This document shows positions 1 through 5,963 of a stretch of DNA of 14,089 bases, in pieces. The notes below the pieces were generated by a model. That model saw nothing but the letters and a program-made list of their open reading frames with translations. It had not been told where the DNA came from and did no database searches. The translations under genes and the position numbers were made by a program. Origin of the DNA: Bacteroidales bacterium (GTDB lineage Bacteria > Bacteroidota > Bacteroidia > Bacteroidales > UBA3824); assembly GCA_016287995.1 (NCBI GenBank), contig JAEEXW010000030.1:1-14089 (forward strand). Direction: 5' to 3'. Numbering within the stretch: the first letter of the stretch is position 1; each line of letters begins with the position of its first letter.

Positions 1-215
1 TAACCGTTTTCGTTGCCCGAAGGTGCGCTTTGAAACGGAGGGTTCAAGATGCTCCAATCGTGCGGGAGGTCAACATTTTGCCACGAAGTAGGCACGTTGG
101 CGGTGTCGTTGTTGAGCGCAAACTGCCAACCGAGGTTGATGTTGTTTGCCAACTGAGCATTTGCCGCGACTGCCATAAGCAACATCGCAGCGGAGATAAT
201 CTTTTTTTTCATCAT
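1..215 (-). CDS. GH2 family glycosidase (beta-galactosidase-like), N-terminal part, cut by window edge
   Basis: The minus strand from ATG at 215 reads as an open frame to the window edge (71 complete codons). It begins with a signal peptide: MMKKK, then a hydrophobic stretch IISAAMLLMAVAA, then ANA|Q as a plausible signal peptidase I site. After it come NLGWQFALN, then VDLPHDWSI, and finally GNENGY at the edge. The tryptophan followed by an LPHDW block and a later G-rich segment is characteristic of the N-terminal sugar-binding domain of glycoside hydrolase family 2. That family includes secreted beta-galactosidases and beta-glucuronidases of Bacteroidota. Substrate cannot be decided because the catalytic barrel lies outside the window. 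The start could be 215 or 212 (two adjacent ATGs). The gene lies 23 bases after the GT39-like gene in the same direction. A weak -7-like TACCTTTA (229-222) sits in the gap but has no clear -33 partner. Confidence 0.85.
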   Translation of the reverse strand, partial: MMKKKIISAAMLLMAVAANAQLANNINLGWQFALNNDTANVPTSWQNVDLPHDWSILNPPFQSAPSGNENG

Positions 216-238
216 TATATATAAAGGTAATTTGATTT

Positions 239-1594
239 TTATTTCTTAAAAATATTAACTTCGTAACCGCTCTTTTTTATTTTACAGATGTTTTTGAAGT
301 CTTCATTGTTGAACTCAGGAGCGGTCATAAAGTTGGTTTTTATTGTTAACAATTTTCCGTCACTATCTGGCATTGCGATGGCTATTTTGTGGTTTTGTAG
401 CAGTTCGTAACTGTGCGTCATATAGCCTAACGCTGAATGTTCCAAAAACATTTTGAAATATTTGTCGCACAGAATTGTTTCGCCGCCTTGAAGTTTGTCC
501 GTTAAAACTGACACGGCTTTTTTGTCAACTTCTACTTTGTCTTTGTAACTAAGATACGAATCCGTGTATTTTTCTTCGATGAACGTATCAACCGCAAAAA
601 CTATTATTAAACCGCAGGTTATCAGATACTTATACCTGAAATGAATGTTCAGAAGCGATACCGCGCAACCCGTCATTATCGCTAAAATGCTGACAAAGAG
701 AATGTTAAAACTTTCTTCAGCTTGAAATAGTGAACCTAAAACCAATATATACCCGAAATAAATACCCGAAGTTTTAAACACGTCGCCGGCATAAAAATCT
801 GTATTTTTTGAAAATTTCGTTATCAGTGCCGCTGTCAAAAATACCGCCGACAAAACAAATCTGAATTGCTCTATAAACGTGAAATTCAATATGTTAAGCA
901 GATTTTTAACGTCAAAATCGAATCCCCTTATGCTCAGCGTTCCGCAGATGTTAACGCTCAAAAACTGGTAAGCAAACCATATTACTACGGGCAGGCAAAG
1001 CGCAATGTTTGTTGAAAGTTTCCATTCGCGATTTGATTTTTCTTTGTAATATGCCGTTAAGACAAAAACACTTGTCAAAATGCCTAATATGTCCGTCAAT
1101 GCTGCTAACGTCAAAAGCAGAGAACTCCATACAAATTTTTCTCTGAAATAACAGTATAATGCGCAGAGAATAAAGAAGTTAAGAGCCATTTGAGGAAGAA
1201 CAAGACCCGTCTGCGCCAAAAAAACGTTTTGAACCGTCATCAGAGCCGCTGAAATTACACCGCCGTAAACTGAGAAAAAAAACTTTCCGAATTTATAAGC
1301 CGTGATTACGCAGAGGACTGCAAAAATCAAAGAAAACGTATGCAAAAATACATTTTCCGAACTTACAAACCGCGAAAAACACGCCGTTAAAGCCGAAAAC
1401 AAATCCGGCAGTTGAACGCTGCCGTCAGTGGCAAAAACCGTTGTTAAACCGCTGTTTTTCAGCGCGAAAACCTTGTCGGTATATAATTGCGCCTCCGAAT
1501 AGCACATCGGCATAAAAAAGCACGGAATTTTTATCGCTAACGCCATTATTGCCGTGATAATCAGAGGTATATGGTATTCAAGTTTATTTTTCAT
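239..1594 (-). CDS. GT39/ArnT-like multi-spanning membrane glycosyltransferase (GT-C fold), putative
   Basis: This 451-residue integral membrane protein has about ten hydrophobic segments, near residues 9-28, 86-104, 108-127, 131-150, 155-183, 196-215, 244-262, 276-293, 298-318 and 324-342. A hydrophilic C-terminal domain (343-451) follows. The pattern is that of dolichyl/undecaprenyl-phosphate-sugar glycosyltransferases (PMT_2/GT39, ArnT, GT-C fold): one TM helix, a first periplasmic loop with an acidic residue (CYSEAQLYT, E34), a PDLFSAL segment, then a membrane array with LTLAALTDILGI. GT39 members usually carry a DE pair in this loop; here only the Glu remains after a Ser. Such enzymes transfer a sugar from a lipid carrier to an outer-surface acceptor. 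Donor and acceptor are unknown. The ATG at 1594 overlaps the end of the WbqC-like gene by 11 bases, suggesting translational coupling in one operon and a joint role in surface glycan assembly. The family call rests on topology and local motifs, not on a search. Confidence 0.68.
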   Translation of the reverse strand: MKNKLEYHIPLIITAIMALAIKIPCFFMPMCYSEAQLYTDKVFALKNSGLTTVFATDGSVQLPDLFSALTACFSRFVSSENVFLHTFSLIFAVLCVITAYKFGKFFFSVYGGVISAALMTVQNVFLAQTGLVLPQMALNFFILCALYCYFREKFVWSSLLLTLAALTDILGILTSVFVLTAYYKEKSNREWKLSTNIALCLPVVIWFAYQFLSVNICGTLSIRGFDFDVKNLLNILNFTFIEQFRFVLSAVFLTAALITKFSKNTDFYAGDVFKTSGIYFGYILVLGSLFQAEESFNILFVSILAIMTGCAVSLLNIHFRYKYLITCGLIIVFAVDTFIEEKYTDSYLSYKDKVEVDKKAVSVLTDKLQGGETILCDKYFKMFLEHSALGYMTHSYELLQNHKIAIAMPDSDGKLLTIKTNFMTAPEFNNEDFKNICKIKKSGYEVNIFKK

Positions 1595-2216
1595 TTTTTT
1601 TGAGCAGATTATGTGTGTCTTCGCCTATATTGAAAATTGCGTCTATTATGCTGAGGTTTTCCGTAAAACCGTGTTTAAAGTCAAAAACCTGCGGATAAAC
1701 CGTTGAGTCATAATAATTTACGCCTTGTGTATGTGGAGTTTTCGGGTGAATTTTTTGCCTTAAATCCTCATAACCGGGCGTGTTTTCAAAAATATAATCC
1801 GAAGTAAACTTTATTTCACGTTTTATGTTAAGTATATTTAGAATTTTGTAAATGATTTGCGTGTTGAAATCCAACAGAAATTCATATTTTTTGGTAAAAA
1901 ACTCCTCAAAATCGTCTCTGAAATATTCAAAAAACGGTGATGAGTTATACGCGGAAATTATTGCGTGCCAATGTTTTGGCTGCCAGTTTTCGTTTTTGGA
2001 GATTTTTATGTCTTTTGTCAGATGTTTTGAGTTGACCTTTTCGAGCGGAATGTTAATGCTCATTTTTCCGTGGTCTGTCATAATGTACGCACGGTTTCTG
2101 AAACTCTGTTTCGGAAAGTTCTCAAACTGTTCCAAAAAGATTTCTGTATTGTTATATATTGCCCTAAAATACTGAATGTTAGGGAGATATGCTGTACTTA
2201 AAAGCAGTTTTTCCAT
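1584..2216 (-). CDS. WbqC-like family protein
   Basis: This 210-residue soluble protein starts MEKLLLSTAYLPNIQYF, the typical opening of WbqC-like proteins in Bacteroidota. It continues with FENFPKQSFRNRAYI, then SINIPLEK, NWQPKHWHAIISAY and PFFEYF, all conserved-looking blocks of that family. The biochemical activity of WbqC-like proteins is not established. They are named after a gene of an O-antigen cluster and often sit near envelope genes. The frame is open upstream to an ATG at 2267, but that extra 17-residue extension has no family-like sequence. A -7 box (TACTTTTG, 2248-2241) lies inside it, so a transcript starting just downstream would not include the upstream ATG. I therefore chose 2216. 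The 3' end overlaps the GT39-like gene by 11 bases, consistent with a two-gene glycan-assembly operon. Confidence 0.82.
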   Translation of the reverse strand: MEKLLLSTAYLPNIQYFRAIYNNTEIFLEQFENFPKQSFRNRAYIMTDHGKMSINIPLEKVNSKHLTKDIKISKNENWQPKHWHAIISAYNSSPFFEYFRDDFEEFFTKKYEFLLDFNTQIIYKILNILNIKREIKFTSDYIFENTPGYEDLRQKIHPKTPHTQGVNYYDSTVYPQVFDFKHGFTENLSIIDAIFNIGEDTHNLLKKNEK

Positions 2217-2240
2217 TGTTGGCTGTCTAAAACAATGCTG

Positions 2241-2267
2241 CAAAAGTACAAATTTTTTTTTATACAA
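2241..2267 (-). promoter_or_regulatory. Putative Bacteroidota promoter for the WbqC-like gene
   Basis: On the minus strand, TACTTTTG (2248-2241) matches the Bacteroidota -7 element TAnnTTTG exactly. A TTG (2267-2265) lies 16 bases upstream, a little closer than the usual ~19-20 spacing, so the -33 part is weak. The box is 24 bases before the ATG at 2216 and inside any longer reading of the gene, so it helps decide the start. Confidence 0.55.
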
Positions 2268-2315
2268 CCCTGATTTTTTTGAGGATTTGTGTAAAAAGTT
2301 TTATTTGTAATATAC

Positions 2316-2347
2316 TTTGCATTTTTTAAATTATTTTTATATCTTTG
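2316..2347 (+). promoter_or_regulatory. Bacteroidota-type promoter of the ABC/rSAM/lipoprotein operon
   Basis: TTTG at 2316-2319, a 20-base AT-rich spacer, then TATCTTTG at 2340-2347. Both boxes match the Bacteroidota primary-sigma consensus (TTTG and TAnnTTTG) with near-ideal spacing. The ATG of the first gene is 19 bases beyond the -7 box, giving a short leader of roughly a dozen bases. The region 2268-2366 is a divergent promoter region shared with the WbqC-like gene. Confidence 0.75.
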
Positions 2348-2366
2348 CACAATCAAAGATTAAAAA

Positions 2367-3035
2367 ATGGAAAACGAAAAAGAAACGGTAAATTATTCGG
2401 GTGTTGACATAGAGCGACACGGTGTTTTGGTGGTCTCTGACGTTAATTTCAAAGTTTTCGGCTCTGAATTAGTTACACTTGACGGGCATATCGGAAGCGG
2501 AAAAAGTTCCATCTTCAAGACTCTGTACGGCGATTTGCCCGTCAGAAAAGGCAGTGCAAAGGTTCTCGGTTTTGAACTTAACGGCATATCTGACCGCAAA
2601 ATTTCACAACTCCGCCGCCGTATGGGTATAGTGTTTCAGGAATACCAACTTTTTGACAACAAAACCGTTAGCGGCAATCTTGAATTTGTGATTGACTCGC
2701 TCGGTTTTAAAACACCTTGTCCTAAGGACGAGTACATCAACAGCATACTCGAAAAAGTCGGCATTCCGGGCAAAGCGTCATCGTTTACGCACATGCTTTC
2801 AGGCGGCGAGCGTCAGTCTGTTGCCATAGCGCGTGCTATTGTTTGCAATCCGGAGATTCTCATTGCTGACGAGCCGACCGGAAATCTCGATGATGCCTCG
2901 GCAAAACACATCGCGGGCTTGTTGTATTCGCTTTCGCTTGAAGGCAAATCCGTTATCGTTGCAACGCATGACGGCGGTGTTTTCAGGGATTTTCCGCATA
3001 GAGAATTGCATATCGAAGGCGGCAAACTTTTCTAA
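2367..3035 (+). CDS. ftsE: FtsE-like ABC transporter ATP-binding protein
   Basis: This 222-residue cytoplasmic ABC ATPase has every nucleotide-binding motif: Walker A GHIGSGKSS (40-48), Q-loop Gln91 in VFQEYQLF, signature LSGGE (144-148), Walker B ILIADEPTGNLD (164-175) and H-loop His201 in ATHD. The length, the GSGKSS form of Walker A followed by a KTLYGDLP stretch, and the LRRRMGIVFQ segment resemble Bacteroidota FtsE, which works with the permease FtsX to control peptidoglycan hydrolases at division. No FtsX-type permease is next to it, so its membrane partner must be elsewhere. A generic LolD/MacB-like ATPase is the alternative, and the symbol is tentative. It is the first gene after a strong promoter, and its stop is only 3 bases before the radical SAM start, so the two are almost certainly cotranscribed. 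ATG 2367 is the natural start. Confidence 0.8.
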   Translation: MENEKETVNYSGVDIERHGVLVVSDVNFKVFGSELVTLDGHIGSGKSSIFKTLYGDLPVRKGSAKVLGFELNGISDRKISQLRRRMGIVFQEYQLFDNKTVSGNLEFVIDSLGFKTPCPKDEYINSILEKVGIPGKASSFTHMLSGGERQSVAIARAIVCNPEILIADEPTGNLDDASAKHIAGLLYSLSLEGKSVIVATHDGGVFRDFPHRELHIEGGKLF

Positions 3036-3038
3036 AAG

Positions 3039-4127
3039 ATGGATTTGTTTTCAAGAATAAAACATTCGGTCTTCCGCCTTTACCGCAAAAAAACGGTTGA
3101 GGCTCATAGATTAAATTATCTTTTTTGGGAATGTACTCTCAAATGCAATCTCAACTGTCTTCATTGCGGAAGCGACTGTCTTAAACAGTCCGAAATTCCC
3201 GATATGCCGGCGGAAGATTTTGTTAACGTTTTGGACGATATTAAGAAAAATAATCTGTCGCCAGACCTTTTTATTTGCATTACGGGCGGCGAACCGCTTT
3301 TAAGGCGCGATTTGGAGAGGGCGGGGCAGGAGATAAGGCGGCGGGGTTTTCGCTGGGGCATCGTTACTAACGGCGTTCTGCTTGATGGTCAGCGGTTAAC
3401 CTCTCTTATAAATGCCGGAATTTCGGCAATAAGTTTTTCTCTTGACGGTTTTGAATCATCGCACGACAGACTTAGAAACCGCAGGGGCGCATTTCAAAAA
3501 ACGCTTTCCGCAATTCGGCTTGTCAGCAGCCTTTCAAAAAAAATACCTCTTAATTTTGACATCATAACTTGCGCTAACAGTTTTAATTTCAGTGAATTAG
3601 AGAACTTTCGTGATTTTTTAATTTCCGAAGGCGTTTCTGCGTGGCGTATTTTTTCAATTTTCCCCGAAGGAAGGGCAAAAAATAATTCAGAAATTTTGGC
3701 GTTAAATCAAAAAGAATATATATCTTTGATGACTTTTATTGCCAAAACCCGCAAGAATTTCGGTGATAAAATCCGTCTTAATTATTCCTGCGAGGGATTT
3801 TTGGGCGATTACGAACTCAAAGTCAGGGACTTTTTTTACTTTTGCAGAGCCGGCATAAATATTGCCTCTGTGATGACAGACGGCAAAGTTACAGGGTGTC
3901 TTAGTGTCAGGGCTGAGGATTTTATTCAGGGCAATGTCTATAAGGAAAGTTTTTCAAAGATTTGGAACGAAAAATTTTCCGTTATGCGTGAGCGTTCTTG
4001 GGCAAAAAAAGGCCGCTGTCAGGACTGCAAAGTTTGGGACAAATGTCTCGGAAACGGTCTTCATCTTCATGCTTCGTTGAAGAGCGGGGCTTTGAGGTGC
4101 AATTATAATGAACTTTTAAATCAATAA
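3039..4127 (+). CDS. Radical SAM/SPASM enzyme of the rSAM/lipoprotein system
   Basis: This 362-residue enzyme carries the radical SAM cluster motif CNLNCLHC (CX3CX2C; Cys36, Cys40, Cys43), preceded by ECTLK and followed by GSDC, and the SAM-contacting GGEPLL (83-88). A C-terminal SPASM-like region has Cys251, Cys269, Cys287, Cys327, Cys330, Cys336 and Cys354, which would bind auxiliary iron-sulfur clusters. SPASM enzymes typically modify peptides or proteins. The protein closely resembles, from memory, the Bacteroidota family described as the radical SAM enzyme of an 'rSAM/lipoprotein system' (TIGR04133), including the CLGNGLHLH segment near the end. The next gene, 8 bases on, encodes a matching small lipoprotein, the likely substrate or partner; no reaction is established. 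In the usual CX2CX5CX3C block of SPASM domains the fourth Cys is Gly340 here, so one auxiliary cluster may have an unusual ligand set. A G-rich stretch lies at 3319-3358. Confidence 0.88.
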   Translation: MDLFSRIKHSVFRLYRKKTVEAHRLNYLFWECTLKCNLNCLHCGSDCLKQSEIPDMPAEDFVNVLDDIKKNNLSPDLFICITGGEPLLRRDLERAGQEIRRRGFRWGIVTNGVLLDGQRLTSLINAGISAISFSLDGFESSHDRLRNRRGAFQKTLSAIRLVSSLSKKIPLNFDIITCANSFNFSELENFRDFLISEGVSAWRIFSIFPEGRAKNNSEILALNQKEYISLMTFIAKTRKNFGDKIRLNYSCEGFLGDYELKVRDFFYFCRAGINIASVMTDGKVTGCLSVRAEDFIQGNVYKESFSKIWNEKFSVMRERSWAKKGRCQDCKVWDKCLGNGLHLHASLKSGALRCNYNELLNQ

Positions 4128-4135
4128 ATTTAACT

Positions 4136-4516
4136 ATGAAAAACAAATTTAATGTAACATTAAGAAAAATTCTCGGCTCTGTTTTGGGCTTTTTCGGAAT
4201 CGGTGCGTTAACAGCCTGTTACGGTGTTGATGAGGGCAGAATGAGAGAAGGACACGTGGTTTGCGGCAACGTTACTAATGAGAGCGGCGAAATGTTAAGC
4301 GGCATAAAAGTCAGCACAAAAGATACTAATTCGTCGACTACTTTTACTAAAAACGGATATTTTTCGCTGAGTTTGCCTGATTCGGTAAAAAGTTGCACCG
4401 TTTATTTTGAGGACGTTGACGGCGAGGCAAACGGCTCTTATCAAAAAGATTCCGTTGAAGTTGATTTTAACATATCGGATGTTTTCAGCGAAAACATTAC
4501 CTTGAAAACGAAGTAA
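4136..4516 (+). CDS. Putative radical SAM-associated lipoprotein
   Basis: This 126-residue exported protein has a basic N-terminus, a hydrophobic core (ILGSVLGFFGIGAL) and the lipobox LTAC, so the mature protein would begin at lipidated Cys28, followed by YG. The mature part has a G(H)VVCGNVTNESGEMLSGIKV segment resembling a carboxypeptidase-regulatory-like beta-sandwich fold. A later DVDGEANGSY block (93-102) is typical of the lipoprotein family paired with the neighbouring radical SAM enzyme (TIGR04134 as I recall it). The only other cysteines are Cys43 and Cys87. It sits 8 bases after the radical SAM gene and 1 base before the next one, so it is firmly in the operon. Its role is unknown. 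Being modified by the enzyme before or during export is an inference from pairing alone. The site of attachment (inner or outer membrane) cannot be seen directly. Confidence 0.85.
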   Translation: MKNKFNVTLRKILGSVLGFFGIGALTACYGVDEGRMREGHVVCGNVTNESGEMLSGIKVSTKDTNSSTTFTKNGYFSLSLPDSVKSCTVYFEDVDGEANGSYQKDSVEVDFNISDVFSENITLKTK

Positions 4517-4517
4517 T

Positions 4518-5333
4518 ATGGAAAGACAAAATTCAAAAACTTTGGCTGGCTTTAAGGCGGCTGTTTCACTGATTCTTGACGGCGAGGTTTCAGCCGGTTT
4601 GGAGCAATTGGAAACGGTTGATGGTCAAGATATTTTCAAAAACATGGTGAAAGCGGAAATCGCTTATTACAGAGACGATTTGAAAAATGCCATGTATTAT
4701 GACGAACATGCCTTGTCCTCTGATAGTCTCTGGTATGACCCTTTGGTAACGGTTCAGCATTTGCGGGCGTATGTTTATGCGGCAAAAAAATTGGGCAGTA
4801 TCAGCAGGGCAAAAGAGTTTTTGGATTATTACATTTCGGTTAAACGCGACGAATTTGATATTGTAGGTGTAAGGCCTTTCAACGATTTGTATTACAACGC
4901 CATGCGCCGTCTTGACAACGAGAAAGCGCACGACGAACCGCCTAAGGTTAAGATTTTGACCAAGGAGACTGCAAAGGGCGACGTTATATTTTTTTCTGAC
5001 AGCAACAATCCTGAAATTATGGCTCATGCGGCGACGATAGCGTTAAATTCGATGTGGAATGTTGTTGAAACAGAGAAAGTTCTCGGCGTTTACGAAAAAT
5101 ATGCTGAATATATCCCTTTGGATACTCATCATCTTTGGGCGGCGCGTAATTATGTTAAAATGCAGAATCCCGAAAAAGCAGAGGCGGCTTTAATGCGTTT
5201 TGTTAACCTTTGGAAACCGTCGGAATGTTTTCAAGTTTTGCCGATGAAAGTGTTTATTTTCAAGGATTTAACGGAATTTTTATCGCCGGAGTTTAAGGAC
5301 AAAATATTAAAAACAAAGAAAAGACATGAATGA
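4518..5333 (+). CDS. Unrecognised helical (TPR-like) cytoplasmic protein in the rSAM/lipoprotein operon
   Basis: I do not recognise this 271-residue protein. It has no signal peptide or membrane segment, so it is likely cytoplasmic. The sequence is mostly amphipathic helix, with repeated pairs that look like degenerate tetratricopeptide repeats: AVSLILDGEVSAGLEQLETV (about 15-34), MVKAEIAYYRDDLKNAMYYD (about 43-62), AYVYAAKKLGSISRAKEFLD (about 84-103), and near the end AARNYVKMQNPEKAEAALMR. A central more polar segment (about 135-165, with GDVIFFSDSN) separates the two helical halves. It starts 1 base after the lipoprotein stop and overlaps the next gene by 8 bases, so translation is probably coupled. 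A scaffold that brings the lipoprotein to the radical SAM enzyme or the ABC ATPase would fit the context but is only a guess. Confidence 0.75.
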   Translation: MERQNSKTLAGFKAAVSLILDGEVSAGLEQLETVDGQDIFKNMVKAEIAYYRDDLKNAMYYDEHALSSDSLWYDPLVTVQHLRAYVYAAKKLGSISRAKEFLDYYISVKRDEFDIVGVRPFNDLYYNAMRRLDNEKAHDEPPKVKILTKETAKGDVIFFSDSNNPEIMAHAATIALNSMWNVVETEKVLGVYEKYAEYIPLDTHHLWAARNYVKMQNPEKAEAALMRFVNLWKPSECFQVLPMKVFIFKDLTEFLSPEFKDKILKTKKRHE

Positions 5334-5610
5334 AGAAATTTATAACCCGTTGTATCTTCAAACGGCAATTATACGTAAAGTTTTGAATCTTTACGATTTT
5401 GATATGTTGACCCGTATTTTGTTATCATTGGATAACGGTCAAAATGTTGATGATGTTTTTCCTGATTTAGGACCTCATTCCATAAGTGAAGCCCGTCAGT
5501 CTGTATTGGAGGCCGAGAAACAATTTTCAGACGGCTTGTTCAGTACAAATGATGAAGTTTTGGAAAAAATGAAAACTAAATACGGAGTTTATGAAGATTG
5601 TTTGGTCTAA
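5326..5610 (+). CDS. Putative antitoxin of a type II toxin-antitoxin pair
   Basis: This 94-residue protein lies directly upstream of a ParE/RelE-like toxin gene and overlaps it by 20 bases, the usual antitoxin-first order. The C-terminal half (SEARQSVLEAEKQFSDGLF, then STNDEVLEKMKTKYG) is an acidic/amphipathic helix plus a short tail like those that wrap around ParE/RelE toxins. The N-terminal half has no ribbon-helix-helix or helix-turn-helix I can recognise, so autoregulation is uncertain. The call depends mainly on context. Its start overlaps the previous gene by 8 bases, which ties the module to the upstream operon; an additional promoter inside that upstream gene cannot be excluded. ATG 5326 is the first start in frame and is supported by the overlap geometry. 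Confidence 0.65.
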   Translation: MNEEIYNPLYLQTAIIRKVLNLYDFDMLTRILLSLDNGQNVDDVFPDLGPHSISEARQSVLEAEKQFSDGLFSTNDEVLEKMKTKYGVYEDCLV

Positions 5611-5902
5611 GAAAGCGGAGAATAAATTAGATATTTATTTTTCATATTGCCGTGATAATTACGGTGATAAAGTAACTTCTGATAAAATCGAAAAACTTGC
5701 TAAAATTACAAATCGGTTAAGTGTTTTTCCTGAAATGGGTTTTCCTGAACCTATTTTAGTGGGAGAACGGAAATTATACCGTGCAATAATTTTTGAAAAG
5801 CGGTTGAAAATAATATACTATGTTGAAAATGAAGATATTATCAGAATTGCCGACCTTTGGGACTGCAAACGCAGTCCTGAAAATTTAAAGAAGGAAATAT
5901 AA
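5591..5902 (+). CDS. RelE/ParE-family toxin
   Basis: This 103-residue basic protein has the compact ParE/RelE fold signature: an opening beta strand IVWSKKAENKLD, helices with a Tyr/Asp-rich linker, an L(S)VFPEMGFPE segment, then YRAIIFEKRLKIIYYVENEDIIRIADLWDCKRSP. The P-x-x-G turn, the (L)YR strand, the KIIYYV strand and the closing W(D)CKR-P are the standard landmarks of the family. ParE members poison DNA gyrase; RelE members cut mRNA on the ribosome. The sequence looks closer to the ParE-type proteins common in Bacteroidota, but target cannot be decided. It is the last gene of the plus-strand run, overlaps its antitoxin by 20 bases, and ends 17 bases before the palindromic hairpin. Confidence 0.85.
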   Translation: MKIVWSKKAENKLDIYFSYCRDNYGDKVTSDKIEKLAKITNRLSVFPEMGFPEPILVGERKLYRAIIFEKRLKIIYYVENEDIIRIADLWDCKRSPENLKKEI

Positions 5903-5911
5903 TGTTGTCCT

Positions 5912-5947
5912 AAAAAAATGTAGAGGCGTTGAATACAACGTCTCTAC
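5912..5947 (-). terminator. Palindromic hairpin with U-tract on the minus strand; possible dispersed repeat
   Basis: Arms GTAGAGGCGTTG (5920-5931) and CAACGTCTCTAC (5936-5947) pair over 12 bp with a single G-U wobble and a 4-base loop. On the minus strand the stem is followed by ATTTTTTT (5919-5912), so it makes a good intrinsic terminator for the antiporter gene ending at 5964. On the plus strand there is no strong U-run after it. The arm sequence resembles a palindrome of the AGAGACG...CGTCTCT type that I recall as repeated in many bacterial genomes, so it may be a mobile or REP-like element used as a terminator. Confidence 0.7.
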
Positions 5948-5963
5948 TATATAAAATCTGTAA

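Noticed and set aside
30..224. 64-codon plus-strand frame at the window start
   Set aside because: The minus strand here encodes a signal peptide and a GH2 sugar-binding start with the LPHDW motif, so the plus frame is a shadow.
2268..2366. Possible small RNA or riboswitch in the divergent intergenic region
   Set aside because: The 99 bases are accounted for by two divergent promoters and AT-rich spacer; no stable stem is visible.
4590..5027. 145-codon minus-strand frame opposite the 271-residue helical protein
   Set aside because: The plus-strand gene fits exactly between tightly packed neighbours; the minus frame has no promoter, no family-like sequence and is antisense.
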